From assembly GCF_010093815.1 (NCBI RefSeq), contig NW_022985550.1:1067074-1131073 (forward strand): a DNA stretch of 64,000 bases, given 5' to 3'. Origin of the DNA: Pseudovirgaria hyperparasitica (Eukaryota > Ascomycota > Dothideomycetes > Acrospermales > Acrospermaceae). Position numbers and translations under genes: made by a program. Below the pieces are notes generated by a model. That model did not search any database and was not told where the DNA came from. It saw only the letters and a list, made by a program, of their open reading frames with translations. The first letter of the stretch is position 1. Each line of letters begins with the position of its first letter. Of the stretch, positions 22,167 through 32,788 are shown in pieces.

Positions 22167-22926
22167 ATGCTTACTCTCACTCTTTTCTTCTTCTTTTTCT
22201 TCTCCTTATTCTCCATCTCCACGTCCCTCCCCAGCGACGCCCTAGCCACCCAAACACCAGCCTGTTGGACACAATGCCTCCTCACCACCCAACCCGCCGA
22301 TTGCAAGAGTCCAACTCTCCTCTGTACATCCCAATCCATCTGCATCCCACAATGTAAATCCCCTTCCCCCCTCTCACATCATCCCTAAACTTACCACGAC
22401 AACAGGCCACTGCACCAACGAAGCCACCACCACCGCCCTCCTCGCCTGCGCCCGCACAGCCTGCGGTAACGATCCCGACATAAATACAACCCCTCTCCTC
22501 GCATCCATCGAATCTCTCTGCAGCCCCGCAGCGTCTAAACCTCTCGCTACGACTACCCTCACTGTGCGCGTTACGCCCTCGCCTATGCCCTTTCTGCCAC
22601 CGGGTCTGATGGCGCCTGCATCGTTGGCTACGCCCGCGGTGGTGGTGCCTTATACGAGCGGGAGTGGGAGTAGGAGTACAGGTGGGCGGGCTACGATGGA
22701 GACGGGGAATTGGAGGGCGAATGCGACGGCGACGGGTGTGGTGGCGAGTAGTAGTGTGCGTGCGTCGGGGACGGGGTCGGCGACGACGGGTGGAAGTGGG
22801 AGTGGGAGCGGATTCTTTGTGGATGAGGATAGTTTGGGGGTTAGGACGATGGTGGACTTGTGCTGGGGGTGGCTTGGTTTGGGCGTTCTTGTTGGTGTTG
22901 TTGGGTGTGGAGTTTTGGGTGGATAG
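22167..22926 (+). CDS. CFEM-like cysteine-rich, GPI-type cell-surface protein
   Basis: Exons 22167-22353 and 22406-22926 give 235 residues; the 52-nt intron (GTAAAT...ACAG) falls inside the first Cys codon of CHC. A signal peptide is clear: MLTLTLFFFFFFSLFSISTS. The mature N-terminus has PACWTQC, then ADC, LLC, SIC, PQCHC, LLAC, RTAC and SLC. Spacing resembles the CFEM domain (eight Cys, beginning PxCxxxC and with a CxC), but two additional Cys lie between the third and fourth canonical positions. A Ser/Thr/Gly-rich stalk and a final hydrophobic segment (WLGLGVLVGVVGCGVLGG) suggest GPI anchoring or one membrane helix. CFEM proteins bind heme iron, act in the cell wall, or serve as effectors; which applies here cannot be told. 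It lies head-to-head with the HeLo gene. Confidence 0.75.
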
Positions 22927-23342
22927 TAGCTAGTATGAGCTCTTGAAATGACGATCTGTGTTTAGTACTGAAATGAGTAGATGTTAATGCCTTCGTTGGG
23001 ACTGGAATAGTGAGTAGGTGAAATGCTGTGGCCTGGTGAATACTCGAACCCACATCGCTGGCACGTTACTCGTACGTGTTGTGGGTATCTCTATAATATT
23101 TACATCATATTGTCATAAGTCATCGTCCATCATTAAGAATCTTTTGAGACACCAAAAAACACATTCTAAATCCATGCGCCCAAGCAGCATTGATCCGTCC
23201 CTACGCCCTTCCAAACTCAAAGTTTAATAGCCAGACGCGGCTTCACGGCGTCAATCGGCTTCGGCTCGGTCATATCAATGGCAGAATCCTGCCTCGAGGG
23301 TGCCGACAATCCCTTCACTAGCGAAATGTTAGTTTCTTCTGT
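22927..23342. other. Convergent intergenic region between CFEM-like and NACHT-ankyrin genes
   Basis: About 416 bp of 3' flanks of the two converging genes. No gene or clear repeat seen. Confidence 0.4.
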
Positions 23343-26300
23343 TCAGTCACCATAGTCCTGGTTCTTCTTACATGTCTGTTGTCTCCTATGATTCTCCAGG
23401 AGCTCGATAACAGCCGGCTGAGCATTGACGGTGGCCGCATTCAAGGCATTGTCAAACTTGCCACCCACAAGGTCCATATCAGCGCCCACGTCAAGAAGCA
23501 GCTGAATGACGTCCCCGTGACCGAACGCGGCGGCCGCCGTGAGCGCGGTGTGATATGGGCCGCCAGTCTGGTTGACAGCAGCGCCGCGCTCGAGGAGAAG
23601 CTTGACAATCTCGCTTTGGCCGTTGCTCGCAGCTGCCTGCAATGGGTTGCCGTAGCGGCCGCCGGGGTTGTTTGCAGATGCGCCGGCTTCGAGGAGCATC
23701 TTCACGACGTCGATGAAGCCGTTGCGCGACGCTGCTTGTAGCGGGCTACCGTAGTAGCCTTCGCAGACGTTGAGGTCTGGGTTGTGCGCGAGGAGCTGTG
23801 CGACGACGCGGTGGTAGCCGTTTCGGGCAGCTGCTGATATGGCACTACCGCCTAGGCCGCCTTTGAGCTTCACGTCGGCGCCGTATTCTAGGAGGATCTC
23901 GACTACATCGTCGTGTCCGTTGATTGCTGCGGCTTGGAGTGCGTTGTCGTAGTATCCGTTTTGCTTGTTGACGTCTGCGTCGTGGTCGAGGAGGAGTCTG
24001 ACTACATCCTCGTGGCCGTTGAGCGAGGCGGCGAGGAGGGCGTTCGAATACAGTCCGCCCTGGAAATTGACATCGGCTCCGTGTTTCAGGAGGACTTCGG
24101 TCGCTTTCAGCCTTCCGTTCAAGGATGCCGCCTGGAGTGCATTTCCAAAAGCACCGCCTTGGCTGTTGATGTCTGCACCTCGTGCGATAAGATGCTCCAC
24201 CACTTCCGAGTGTCCATTGTTAGCAGCAGCTTGCAGAGCAAATCCAAAGGGTCCGCCTGTCGCATTAACCTCTGCGCCGTGTTGTAACAGGATATCGACG
24301 AGATCGAAATGACCATGTCTTGCAGCTGATTGCAGCGCGTTTCCATAAGCTCCGCCCCTGATGTTTGCGTTCGCGCCCTTGTGAAGAAGCATTGCAGCAA
24401 CCTCCAAGGAGCATCCGTTGGCCGCTGCCTGAAGAGCACTGCCGTGATATCCGCCCACCGAGTCTAGACCAGCTCCATGATCTAGGAGAAGCTCGACCAC
24501 TGAGTTATGCTTCCCGACCGCAGCAGCTTGGAGAGGATAACCAAAATATCCCCCCTGTGCGTTTGCCGAGTGGCCTTCTCCAATCAGGTGTCGACAATAC
24601 AAGTCGAGCCCAAATAGGGACGTGAAATACAGTGGTGTCGGATCTGTCAAGAGATACGTGTCGAAACGCCTTTGTACACTTATGGAGTGATCACAAAAGA
24701 CTTGTAGCCAGGCAAGCCACTTATGCGTAACTGCAGTACTCCACGACCTACCGAAAAGAGGCAAGGTCGCCTCCTGTACTGAAGGGGCTTTGGCGTGTTT
24801 GAACCAGTAATTCGCGGCGTAGTCCAGAAAGGGATATGCTGCTAGTCTTGTGTCAAGTTCTTCATCGCTGTGGCAAGGACCACTGGAAAGATCATCATAA
24901 CCTAGATAGGTCAGACACATTGAAGTAATCTCAGTCGATGCAGCTGCTTCGTCCATGGCGAAGAATCTGGCAGGCCCCTGTCGCACACGGTCTGATTTCA
25001 AGTACTCCTGAACCGAGTAGTGAGCAAGACCAATGATATCGCCAGTAATGATGATCAGGCTCTTCCATCCGCATAGCAAATCTTCGGGCTTGGAGAACCG
25101 ATCTTCTGGATCCAATTCAGTCGAGCCGTTCTCGATCACAGCAGCTTCGGCAATCTCGAGCAGCGTCATCGGCCTTGCGCCATATATGATGAGCATAAAG
25201 ACACGTAGGAGCAGAGACTTTTCTTCCTCTGACTTGATGTCCACTAATATGCGCTCATATGTCTCGTCTAGAGTATCTGGCAGACCTGTCAGGGCTTTCC
25301 TAATTGCTTTAGGTCGCCTCAAGCCTTTGATACTGTCGAACTGGCACTTCACCCAGCGGAACCTGATGAAGATCAGAGTGGCGCAAAATCAGTAGTCTGT
25401 ACAGGGCTACGTACATTCCTTTCGCGCCTTGTACCAGAGTTTTGATTATATCCTGCTTCAAGTCGGACTTGAGGTTTGCTAAAAAAGGTTCTGCGGCAAT
25501 CTGCTCTCGGACGAACAACTCAACGTCCATAGCGACCGCAGTACTGTTTATTGAAACGGTTTGAAGGTTCAAAAACCTAAAGTCAGTTGAGATGTGCTGC
25601 TCATTACGACTCGTCATTAATAACGATATGGAGTGACTCGATATGAACTCTTGCAGAACGGGTAACAGAAGACTCCATTCCTTGCATTCGTCCAGAGCAT
25701 CGACGAAGACATTGACCTTCTTGAAATATTTTCTGGCAATGACGATGAAAAGAAATGTGAGTTCTTGGGGCGAAGGGCGCACTTTCTCTCCCTTGTACTT
25801 GTCGTAGAGCGATAGAAGATCTCCAGGTACGGTGTCAAGGTTCACTGAGAGTTGATGTATCAAGGAGACCAGTAACCCGGATGCAGTTTGCTTGGCGAGA
25901 TCACGGAAGTCAAAGTAGAAATATACAATGGCAGTGTCGTGAAGTCTGAGCGACTTCTTCTGAAGCCTGTCGATGATAGTAGAACTGTATTCTCGTGTTA
26001 GTGGAGCATTGCAAAAGGACCGAATGCATGCAGCAGCTTACCATAAGATAGTCTTGCCCGCCCCAGCTGCGTGACATGGTGGTTAGTAATGTGATTCAAG
26101 ACTCGTAAATCGGAGACTGACGAATTGCGTGAAGCCACAAGGTGTCCGACTCGGCGGTAGACCATGAGCGAAATTCACTGCCGTCTAGAAACCACAGTCC
26201 TGTGCCATCTTGAGCGAGGTTACGCGCATTAGTATGATTTACTTGGTAACTTGGACATTCAAGCCAACGAAGCGCTTTGCGCGCCTTTTTCTCTGGGGCG

Positions 26301-27202
26301 TAGCGTCAGTCCATAGTATGGCTCCGAGTAGGTCACACCACATGGGCGTGAGACGCTGGAGGAGATACGGACAAACCTTGATGCATGAGCCTCTCAGCTT
26401 CCGACCGCTGTGTGACTTGGATAATGAGGTTGTCGACTTTGCCGTCGATGTCGGTGACGGTGAGCTGGATACCGTTCTGTTGCACTCCAAGGACTTCAAT
26501 CTGGCCTAGGATCTTGTCCTGAATCGCCTGTGCTAGAGTGCTGATAGGGAGACGACAGTGAGCGTTCAGTTTCTCGTCTTCGTTGCGTTTGACATGATGT
26601 TTCGAGAGTAGAGGATGAAGAAGAATAAGCAGAAGTCGAAGAAGTAGAACTCACTGGTGATCGGAATGAAGGGCGAGGATGAGGCAAGTCTTAAAGCGTT
26701 CAAGCTGAGGAATGAGCTCCGCAAGTCGCTTGGTATTTCTGTGCCCGGTCAGCGCAGTTTTGAGCCTTGCCCCGCGCTGACTGTGAATCTCATTCAGTGT
26801 GGTGGCAACGCGGTTTAGCGTGGAGGCGCAAACATCCATCATTCCCCCAGGTTGCTGCAATAAGCTGCACACAGCCAGCGTCACGGCGGATTTACTGACT
26901 GTTGCTGCTGCTGCTATTGTTGTTGTTGTTGTTGCTGCTGCTGCTGCTGCTGTCGTCGTCGCCGTTGTCGAGTTCGTTGTCGTTTTTGATGCCGCCGTCT
27001 GCGCAGCTTCAAACTGCGTCAAGAGTGTCGTCAAGAGTCCATACAACAGAGTGAGTTCTTCGACTAGCTTCTCCATGCCCTCAGGTGCCTGTCCCTGATA
27101 CATCTTGACACATTCCCATCCAATCCCCAGCAGCTTTCCCGTTATCCCAACGACTGCAATGATGCTGGAAGCAACGCTGAGACCAGCGATAGCCTCCGCC
27201 AT
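23343..27202 (-). CDS. NACHT-ankyrin STAND receptor (fungal NLR-like)
   Basis: Six exons by my splice reading: 26655-27202, 26377-26540, 26122-26292, 26042-26066, 25415-25984 and 23343-25362, giving 1165 residues in one frame. All introns (52-114 nt) are GT-AG. Order of parts: an N-terminal helical domain of the fungal STAND type (MAEAIAGLSVASSIIAVVGI) with an Ala/Thr-rich insert; a linker with ECPSYQVNHTNA; a NACHT NTPase with Walker A PGAGKTIL (about 295-302) and Walker B VNVFVDALDE; the conserved GAKGMFRWVKCQFD; a winged-helix region; and about twelve ankyrin repeats (about 763-1155). Such proteins act as switch-like receptors in fungal non-self recognition and incompatibility; the ligand is unknown. 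The Walker A motif is carried by a 25-nt exon. It is divergently arranged with RIB7. Confidence 0.9.
23380..24560 (-). repeat. About twelve ankyrin-coding tandem repeats
   Basis: About twelve 99-bp units code for ankyrin repeats of an unusual uniform type, with GG-x-(Y/F)-x-x-x-L-x-AA-(A/S) at each start and VVxxLLxxGAD at each end. Examples are GGAFGNALQAAS, GGLYSNALLAAS and GGRYGNPLQAAA. Such likeness between units points to recent duplication or gene conversion among repeats. Confidence 0.85.
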
Positions 27203-27660
27203 TAGCGATAATCAGGGGAGAATCTCACGTCTGGTTCGTTTGACCCTGAGCAGAGAGAAAAATGTACGTGTCATCGATTGCGGCGTAAGCTGAGAGGGCG
27301 TCACCTACATATGTAATGTAAGGAGGTGTATAAGAAGGCGACGGTGGTGCGTAAGCACTTCGGATTGCTGCCTCAACTTGTGGTTTGGGGCTGCGTGATA
27401 GAACAATACGAAGAGCCTCGCCCTGCTTATACCATTGGTTGCCAGCTTCAATTAAGATGTAGCTGTAGCTCCAGCCAGAAGAAGCCCTGCACGGATTACT
27501 TGCCTGTTCATTCTCTCTTCCTCCACTGATATCTTTCTCAGCTCGTTATAGAAAGGCTCTGTTCCTCCCAACACTTCTACCCCAAGCTTCCGAGCATTGT
27601 ATACCACTACAAATCATACAATCTTGCTACTGCATCGCACCGTTTACGGCTACCAACACC
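27203..27660. promoter_or_regulatory. Shared divergent promoter region, NACHT-ankyrin gene and RIB7
   Basis: 458 bp separate the two start codons. No TATA box or known operator stands out. Confidence 0.4.
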
Positions 27661-28503
27661 ATGGCACAAGCAAGTGATCAGACACTCCCAAAAGACACCC
27701 TCTACTTTCCTGCAAAAGACCGCGAGTTCCTTGAGCCTCATCTGCCACAAAAAGATGGCCTGGACAGCAACAAATGCTTTGCAACATTGACATTTGCAAC
27801 CTCGCTCGACTCTCAGCTGGCCTTGTCTCCCGGTGCACCAACACAGCTCTCCGGACCGCAGTCCAAGGCGATGACCCATTATCTACGCTTTCGACACGAC
27901 GCTATCATGATTGGCGTGGGCACTGCCGTGGCCGACAACCCCTCACTCAATTGCCGGCTAGAAGGCGCCGGTGGCTACGGTGGCTCGGACCTCATAGGCC
28001 AGCCAAGACCGGTCATCATCGACCCGACAGCACGCTGGGATTTCAGCGAGAAGAACAAGATATTCGTCTTGTGCCGCGAGGGCCGTGGCAAGGCGCCGTA
28101 TATCATCACGGGGGAGCAGAATCCGCCGGCTGAACAAAAGAAAATCCTCGAGGAACATGGCGGAAAGTTCATCACCTTGGGCATCAAGACTTCTGACATT
28201 GGCAGCCACCGTTTGGACTGGTCGGAGCTTCTCCAAACCTTGAAGGCCGAGGGGCTGGACAGTGTTATGATTGAGGGTGGGGGGCAGGTCATCAACTCCC
28301 TCCTGGATCCCGTCTTTCAGCCTTTGATCGATTCCATCATTGTAACTATCGCCCCTACCTGGCTGGGACAAGGCGGAGTCGTTGTGTCCCCCTCACGCCA
28401 GGTCGACGAGCATGGCAAGCCTCGTGCAGCCGCGAGGCTCAAGGAAGCCAAGTGGTATCCATTTGGTGAGGATGTCGTCTTGTGCGGCCGAGTCAAGCTG
28501 TAG
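27661..28503 (+). CDS. rib7: 2,5-diamino-6-ribosylamino-pyrimidinone 5'-phosphate reductase (riboflavin synthesis)
   Basis: An intronless frame of 280 residues of the RibD C-terminal (dihydrofolate reductase-like) family. Motifs include FATLTFATSLDSQLAL at the start of the fold, LRFRHDAIMIGVGTAVADNPSLNCR for substrate and NADPH binding, QPRPVIIDPTARW, and VMIEGGGQVINSLL near the C-terminus. Length is typical of fungal Rib7. The enzyme reduces the ribosyl group to ribityl in the third step of riboflavin biosynthesis, using NADPH; in fungi reduction comes before deamination. Start ATG 27661 gives the usual short N-terminal extension. It converges on the profilin gene, 252 bp away. Confidence 0.95.
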   Translation: MAQASDQTLPKDTLYFPAKDREFLEPHLPQKDGLDSNKCFATLTFATSLDSQLALSPGAPTQLSGPQSKAMTHYLRFRHDAIMIGVGTAVADNPSLNCRLEGAGGYGGSDLIGQPRPVIIDPTARWDFSEKNKIFVLCREGRGKAPYIITGEQNPPAEQKKILEEHGGKFITLGIKTSDIGSHRLDWSELLQTLKAEGLDSVMIEGGGQVINSLLDPVFQPLIDSIIVTIAPTWLGQGGVVVSPSRQVDEHGKPRAAARLKEAKWYPFGEDVVLCGRVKL

Positions 28504-28755
28504 ATCAGTTTTCCTTATGCTTGTGTCTGCACAGGTTTCTCACTCTGGTCATGATTTCTAAATTGCAGGTAGACACAGTACTTAGAAAAAGATATCAAAA
28601 CTCTATGGTGACTCTACTAATTCTCTACATTATGTGTCAAGTCTGCCACTAGCATCATAAAAATAGTACGAACCAGACCCATATATTTCCTTGTGCCGGT
28701 ACACTAACAGCATTTCCCGCAGACGGCGTGCGCTGGTCCCAATGCTTACTTTGAC

Positions 28756-29445
28756 TCAATAGCCAACACTGATCAGGTAGTCGCATAATTGCTCTATCAA
28801 ATTGGCAGTCTCCGAGTGCGAGCTGGACTCAGGATAGTGGACGAAGAATATGGCAGTATTCGTATTAACGACCATGATACCTTGGCGACCCTAATATGCT
28901 GAATGTGAGTTCTAGAACCTGAGGCAGGTGATCAACCATCACCTGTCGGCCATATAGACTCCTAGAGTCTCCTTTGACTGCCTTGTATGTCGTACCAGCA
29001 ACACGAAAGCCGTCATTTCGAGCCCGTTGTATGCTTGGGCCTGTTCCTGCATCGGCGAATATCCTGCGAATCTCAGCGAGCTCGTCTTGCGTAACCTGAT
29101 CCCATATCAGCCAGAACGTTGGTCATAACTTCGACCACCCGGGTACTAGATTGTCCAAAGGCGCATAACAGTGCACGCACCAGGTATCCAGGAGAAGCGG
29201 CGAGAATGCCGTAATTCTCGGTTCTGGAGAAAACAATTGCATTATCGACTAGTCCCGAGCCTAGTAGACTATGCGAACGATATCTGTTAGATCGTGACAA
29301 GACGTGGCTTGCGTCCGTTTCTGGCAACGAACCTGGAGTCGACGTATGCTATCGCGGTCCCGGGAGTCAGCATATGTTCGTGGTCATCGCCTGGATTCTG
29401 GTCTTCGAGACTCGATTCAGAGGATTACGGACCTTGCCAAGGCAT
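28756..29445 (-). CDS. Divergent profilin, five exons including two tiny ones
   Basis: Exons (minus strand) 29433-29445, 29333-29348, 29181-29268, 28943-29095 and 28756-28890 total 405 nt and code for 134 residues, the normal length of profilin. Introns are 84, 64, 85 and 52 nt, all GT-AG. The product starts MPWQAYVDSSLLGSGLVD, contains LAASPGYLVTQDELAEI and DSRSLYGRQGRQGIMVV, and ends LIEQLCDYLISVGY, closely following fungal profilins along the whole length. Profilin binds actin monomers, proline-rich formins and phosphoinositides. Trp and Tyr near the N-terminus (PWQAY), part of the poly-proline site, are kept. The second Trp, usually before AASPGF, is Leu here, so binding to proline-rich partners may be altered. 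The first two exons are only 13 and 16 nt. This may be a paralogue of a standard profilin elsewhere. Confidence 0.9.
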
Positions 29446-29898
29446 CTCTACATGGCCTACAATCGTCCCGTGTATTTATTATTCAAACGATGATAGTAAG
29501 GCACACACGGAGGTTGGATACTCGCCCGTGGCAGTAAGGCGTACTCGAGGCAGACTTCTTATCTCATGCGGGCAAGTATTATGCGGGTGTTGGAAGACAT
29601 TAGACGGGGCTCCCCGTCTGGCGACATCCCCACACTAAAAAGAGTTCCTCCAGAGTAGGTGCGCCTGCCGAGATGGCGCATTAGCGCGCTCGTTTAGGCC
29701 AGGTCTTTAAGGTCTCGAAGAGGTTTGGCTTGCATGAAGTGTCAGATTGACCGATCATGCAAAATGAAGCGGTCCTGCACGCCTCCATGTATGGGTATAT
29801 CGATTGCATGCGATAAGTATCAGTCGACAAGCAGCGATCGACTGCTTGCTTTCGTGGACTCTCCGGGAAACCATCATCACCGGACCTGAGGACACGAG
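29446..29898. promoter_or_regulatory. Divergent intergenic region, profilin and MAK32-like genes
   Basis: 453 bp separate the two start codons. No clear motif or RNA gene found. Confidence 0.4.
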
Positions 29899-31109
29899 AT
29901 GATGGATGCTCAACATGTGCAGAGCGAGCAATCTGTATTGTTCTGTTCCTTGAGCAATATCTGTCTTGATCATCTAGTGCTCCCTGGCAAGCCTCCTCTG
30001 ATTGACATTGTGGGCGGGCCTGGCGGCTATGGTATGTAAGAGCCATCGATTCTCCATCGATCAGTCCTGAGACGTGTTCAGCTACCCTTGGAGCCCGAAT
30101 ATTTGCAGCATCGCCTCTATCGAAAAGGATAGGATGGCTCATAACTGTCGGTGGAGATTTTCCGTCCCAAGTGAAGGAAGAACTGGAGAGCTGGGACTTG
30201 AGCCTCTCTCTCAAAATAGACGACAAGCAATTGACACCCCGCGGTCTCCAACATTATGAGGATGAAAGCTTCGGGCGTAAGTATATAGTAACGAGGCAAT
30301 TGGCATGTAACGCCATCTCTAACCAAGTGATAGCCGTGTCGTTCCATGAACTGACTCCTGCATTTGACTTTTCACCTTCGGATCTGCTGGATGCAAAAGT
30401 AGCTCACGCATCAGCCTTCCATCTCCTTGGAACACCGGAGATGTGTGCGACTTATATACCTGCAATCCATCGTCTTCGGAGATCTGCTGGAAATCCGAAG
30501 CCCTGCCTCGTGGTCTGGGAGCCAGAGCCTCGTGCGTGCCGTACGACCACTCGTGCTGCTACAGTCAAAGCTGCAGCAAATGTAGATGTAGTGTCTCCTA
30601 ATCATCTTGAACTCAGAAGGCTGTTTGAGGATGACTTCTCTACGTCACGTCCCACTGCAGCCATGATCGAGGATTATGCTCAACGACTTGTCGCCGAAGG
30701 TTTGGGACGCAATGGTGATGGCCAGCTGGTCGTTCGTGCAGCGGAGCTTGGATGTATGGTCCTCTCGCGCAAAGAACCCGCGAGGTGGTTTCCTGCGTTC
30801 TATTCTCCCAGCAGAGAAGATGTAGATCGCGCCCGATTCGAGGGCGTGGAAGTGCCGTCTCATCCGTCAGTCGTGGATCCGACTGGTGCTGGTAATGCTT
30901 TTTTGGGGGCATTCACATTCGAGCTTGCGATGTCGAATGACATATCTGAGGCTTGTTGTCGCGGCATTGTCGCTGCGAGCTTCACCCTGGAACAGATAGC
31001 TTTTCCCACACTTTCCAGAGGGAGGCACGGAAGAAGTAAAGAAACCTGGAACGGTATCCAAGTCGAGATCCGGCTGAAAGAGTATAAACGTAGACTAGCT
31101 ATGGGGTGA
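29899..31109 (+). CDS. MAK32-like PfkB-family carbohydrate kinase
   Basis: Exons 29899-30031, 30082-30276 and 30334-31109 give 367 residues. The start is the first of two adjacent ATGs (MMDAQHVQSEQS) after an in-frame stop. N-terminal sequence FCSLSNICLD...IDIVGGPGGYATLGARIF is the PfkB sugar-binding region; DVVSPNHLELRRLF lies mid-domain; the C-terminal anion-hole signature reads DPTGAGNAFLGAF. The usual catalytic Asp of GAGD is Asn. Yeast Mak32 is the nearest named relative; it is needed for stable maintenance of the M1 double-stranded RNA satellite, but its substrate is unknown to me. The 57-nt second intron has a perfect GTAAGT donor and CTAAC branch site. It is a multiple of three and has no stop in frame, so its retention would add 19 residues. 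Confidence 0.88.
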
Positions 31110-31198
31110 CACCAAGTATGCGTAATAATCATACCTCTGGACAACTTATAAGGAAATACGCTGAATGATCTTGACAATATGGAACCCTCCTAGCGAGC

Positions 31199-32788
31199 TC
31201 AATGCCTTGCCAGCCTCGCCTCCAGCCTCGCCACCGTGGCCTCCAACATCCCCAGCTGGTCATCCTTCTCATTCACCTCCCTCTGCAATACCTCCTTCTC
31301 GCCCCTCAAGCCCCCAAGCAGCCGTCCCATCTTCTCCCTATACCGTAGATTCTCATCCACCATACCCTCCCACCGCGACCACTCCACTCCACTACCAACG
31401 ACATGCACCTGCTCCGGCTCATGCGTCGTCGCCCAGCTATGTGCACTTTCTCGCAGGCGCGACAGCTCCTCCTCCTTGCGCCGAAGCTTGATCTCCAGGT
31501 CCTTGGTCGCTGCATCGTGGCACGCCTCGTGCAGCCGTGCCTGCTCCTCCAGAATCGCGACCTGGCTGATCAGATTAGAGTTGTGGCGCTCGAGCTCGAG
31601 GACTTTCTGCTCGAAGGCGGCCGTCTTGGCGACCTCGAACAGCGTCGTTGTGCTGCGACGCTCGGGGGATTGCATGATGCTCTTAGGTCGCGCAGGCATG
31701 GGTTGCTGAGCCGACGGCGGCGTCGCTGTACCAGATGAACGACGCCGGGCGGAGACGTCGAGTTTGCGGGTGGCATCGGCGAGTTTACCACGGACGTTTA
31801 CGAGGTTGGCGAGGTCGTCGTTGCGCAGCTTTGTTAGGGCTTCGTGATCGCGGCGTGAGGAGGCGAGGAGACCACGGACTTTGCGCAGGTTGGCGACATC
31901 TTCGTCGCGGAGGGCGAAGAGCGCTTCGTGGCGAGTGGCCCAAGTCTTCTTTTCGGCCTCGAGGGTGGCGACGCGGGCCTGGAGGGCAGCGTAATCGGCT
32001 TGTGAGACGGAGATTGTGGGTTGGGCGCGCTCGATGGCGATGACCTTGGACATGAGTGCTGCGAGTTGCATTTCGAGAGGGCCTGGGGTATGGGATGGTC
32101 GTGTAGCTTGGTCTTCTTCCCACGTCGGTTGCTGCTGGTCGGAATCGCCATCTTCGAAGGACATATGCTTCGGAACTTTCACGATCTGAACGTCTTTGAT
32201 GACTTCCTTGGTGGCCGCTGGGGCTGAGACTGGAACTCGTTCCTGTGTACCAGATGAGACGACTGCCTTGGGCACTCTTATCTCATCATTCTTTGAGAAT
32301 GGCATTACATGCTTTGGCACTGGTATAGGAGTGATGTCTTTGATGCCATCTAGGTCCCGCGCTACTTGTAGATCCATGAAGCCCTCTTTCCCAAACATGG
32401 GTGTGGGCGCGCGCTTGGTATTCCAGGGTGTGGGCGTCTTCTCCGGGATATCTGCATCATTGTCCCCGTCCATTGTACTCTCACTGGCATCGTCGCTGTC
32501 GAATGGTTTCAGCGGCACGAGCTTGATTTCTCTTATCTGCTCATTGAAGCTGGCCTTAGGCAGGACGTCAGGTACCTTGACCGGAGGAGGTTTGAACCAT
32601 ATGGGAGGCAGCTCCCGGGTGCTTTGGGCCCCGACATCTTCTGCCATTGTGTCGCTGCTCCTATCCGACTCGTAACCTGAAACCGAATTATGAGATGAAT
32701 GAATGCTGTCTCGTTGTGATGCGATTGAGTGTATTGATCCGCGACTGGCATCATGGCGAGAGCGAGATAATAAGCTTGAAGTCCACAT
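31199..32788 (-). CDS. Coiled-coil protein of unknown function
   Basis: A single open frame of 529 residues from ATG at 32788. Residues 1-240 are Ser/Pro/acidic and probably disordered, with short conserved-looking pieces such as LPPIWFKPPPVKVPDVLP and RAPTPMFGKEGF. From about residue 240 to the end there are heptad-like coiled coils rich in Leu, Arg, Glu and Ala (LQARVATLEAEKKTW, KVLELERHNSNLISQ, EVLQREVNEKDDQL), broken by a Ser/Pro linker. I do not recognise a family. A role as a cytoskeletal or scaffold protein fits the layout but is not shown. Confidence 0.75.
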   Translation of the reverse strand: MWTSSLLSRSRHDASRGSIHSIASQRDSIHSSHNSVSGYESDRSSDTMAEDVGAQSTRELPPIWFKPPPVKVPDVLPKASFNEQIREIKLVPLKPFDSDDASESTMDGDNDADIPEKTPTPWNTKRAPTPMFGKEGFMDLQVARDLDGIKDITPIPVPKHVMPFSKNDEIRVPKAVVSSGTQERVPVSAPAATKEVIKDVQIVKVPKHMSFEDGDSDQQQPTWEEDQATRPSHTPGPLEMQLAALMSKVIAIERAQPTISVSQADYAALQARVATLEAEKKTWATRHEALFALRDEDVANLRKVRGLLASSRRDHEALTKLRNDDLANLVNVRGKLADATRKLDVSARRRSSGTATPPSAQQPMPARPKSIMQSPERRSTTTLFEVAKTAAFEQKVLELERHNSNLISQVAILEEQARLHEACHDAATKDLEIKLRRKEEELSRLRESAHSWATTHEPEQVHVVGSGVEWSRWEGMVDENLRYREKMGRLLGGLRGEKEVLQREVNEKDDQLGMLEATVARLEARLARH

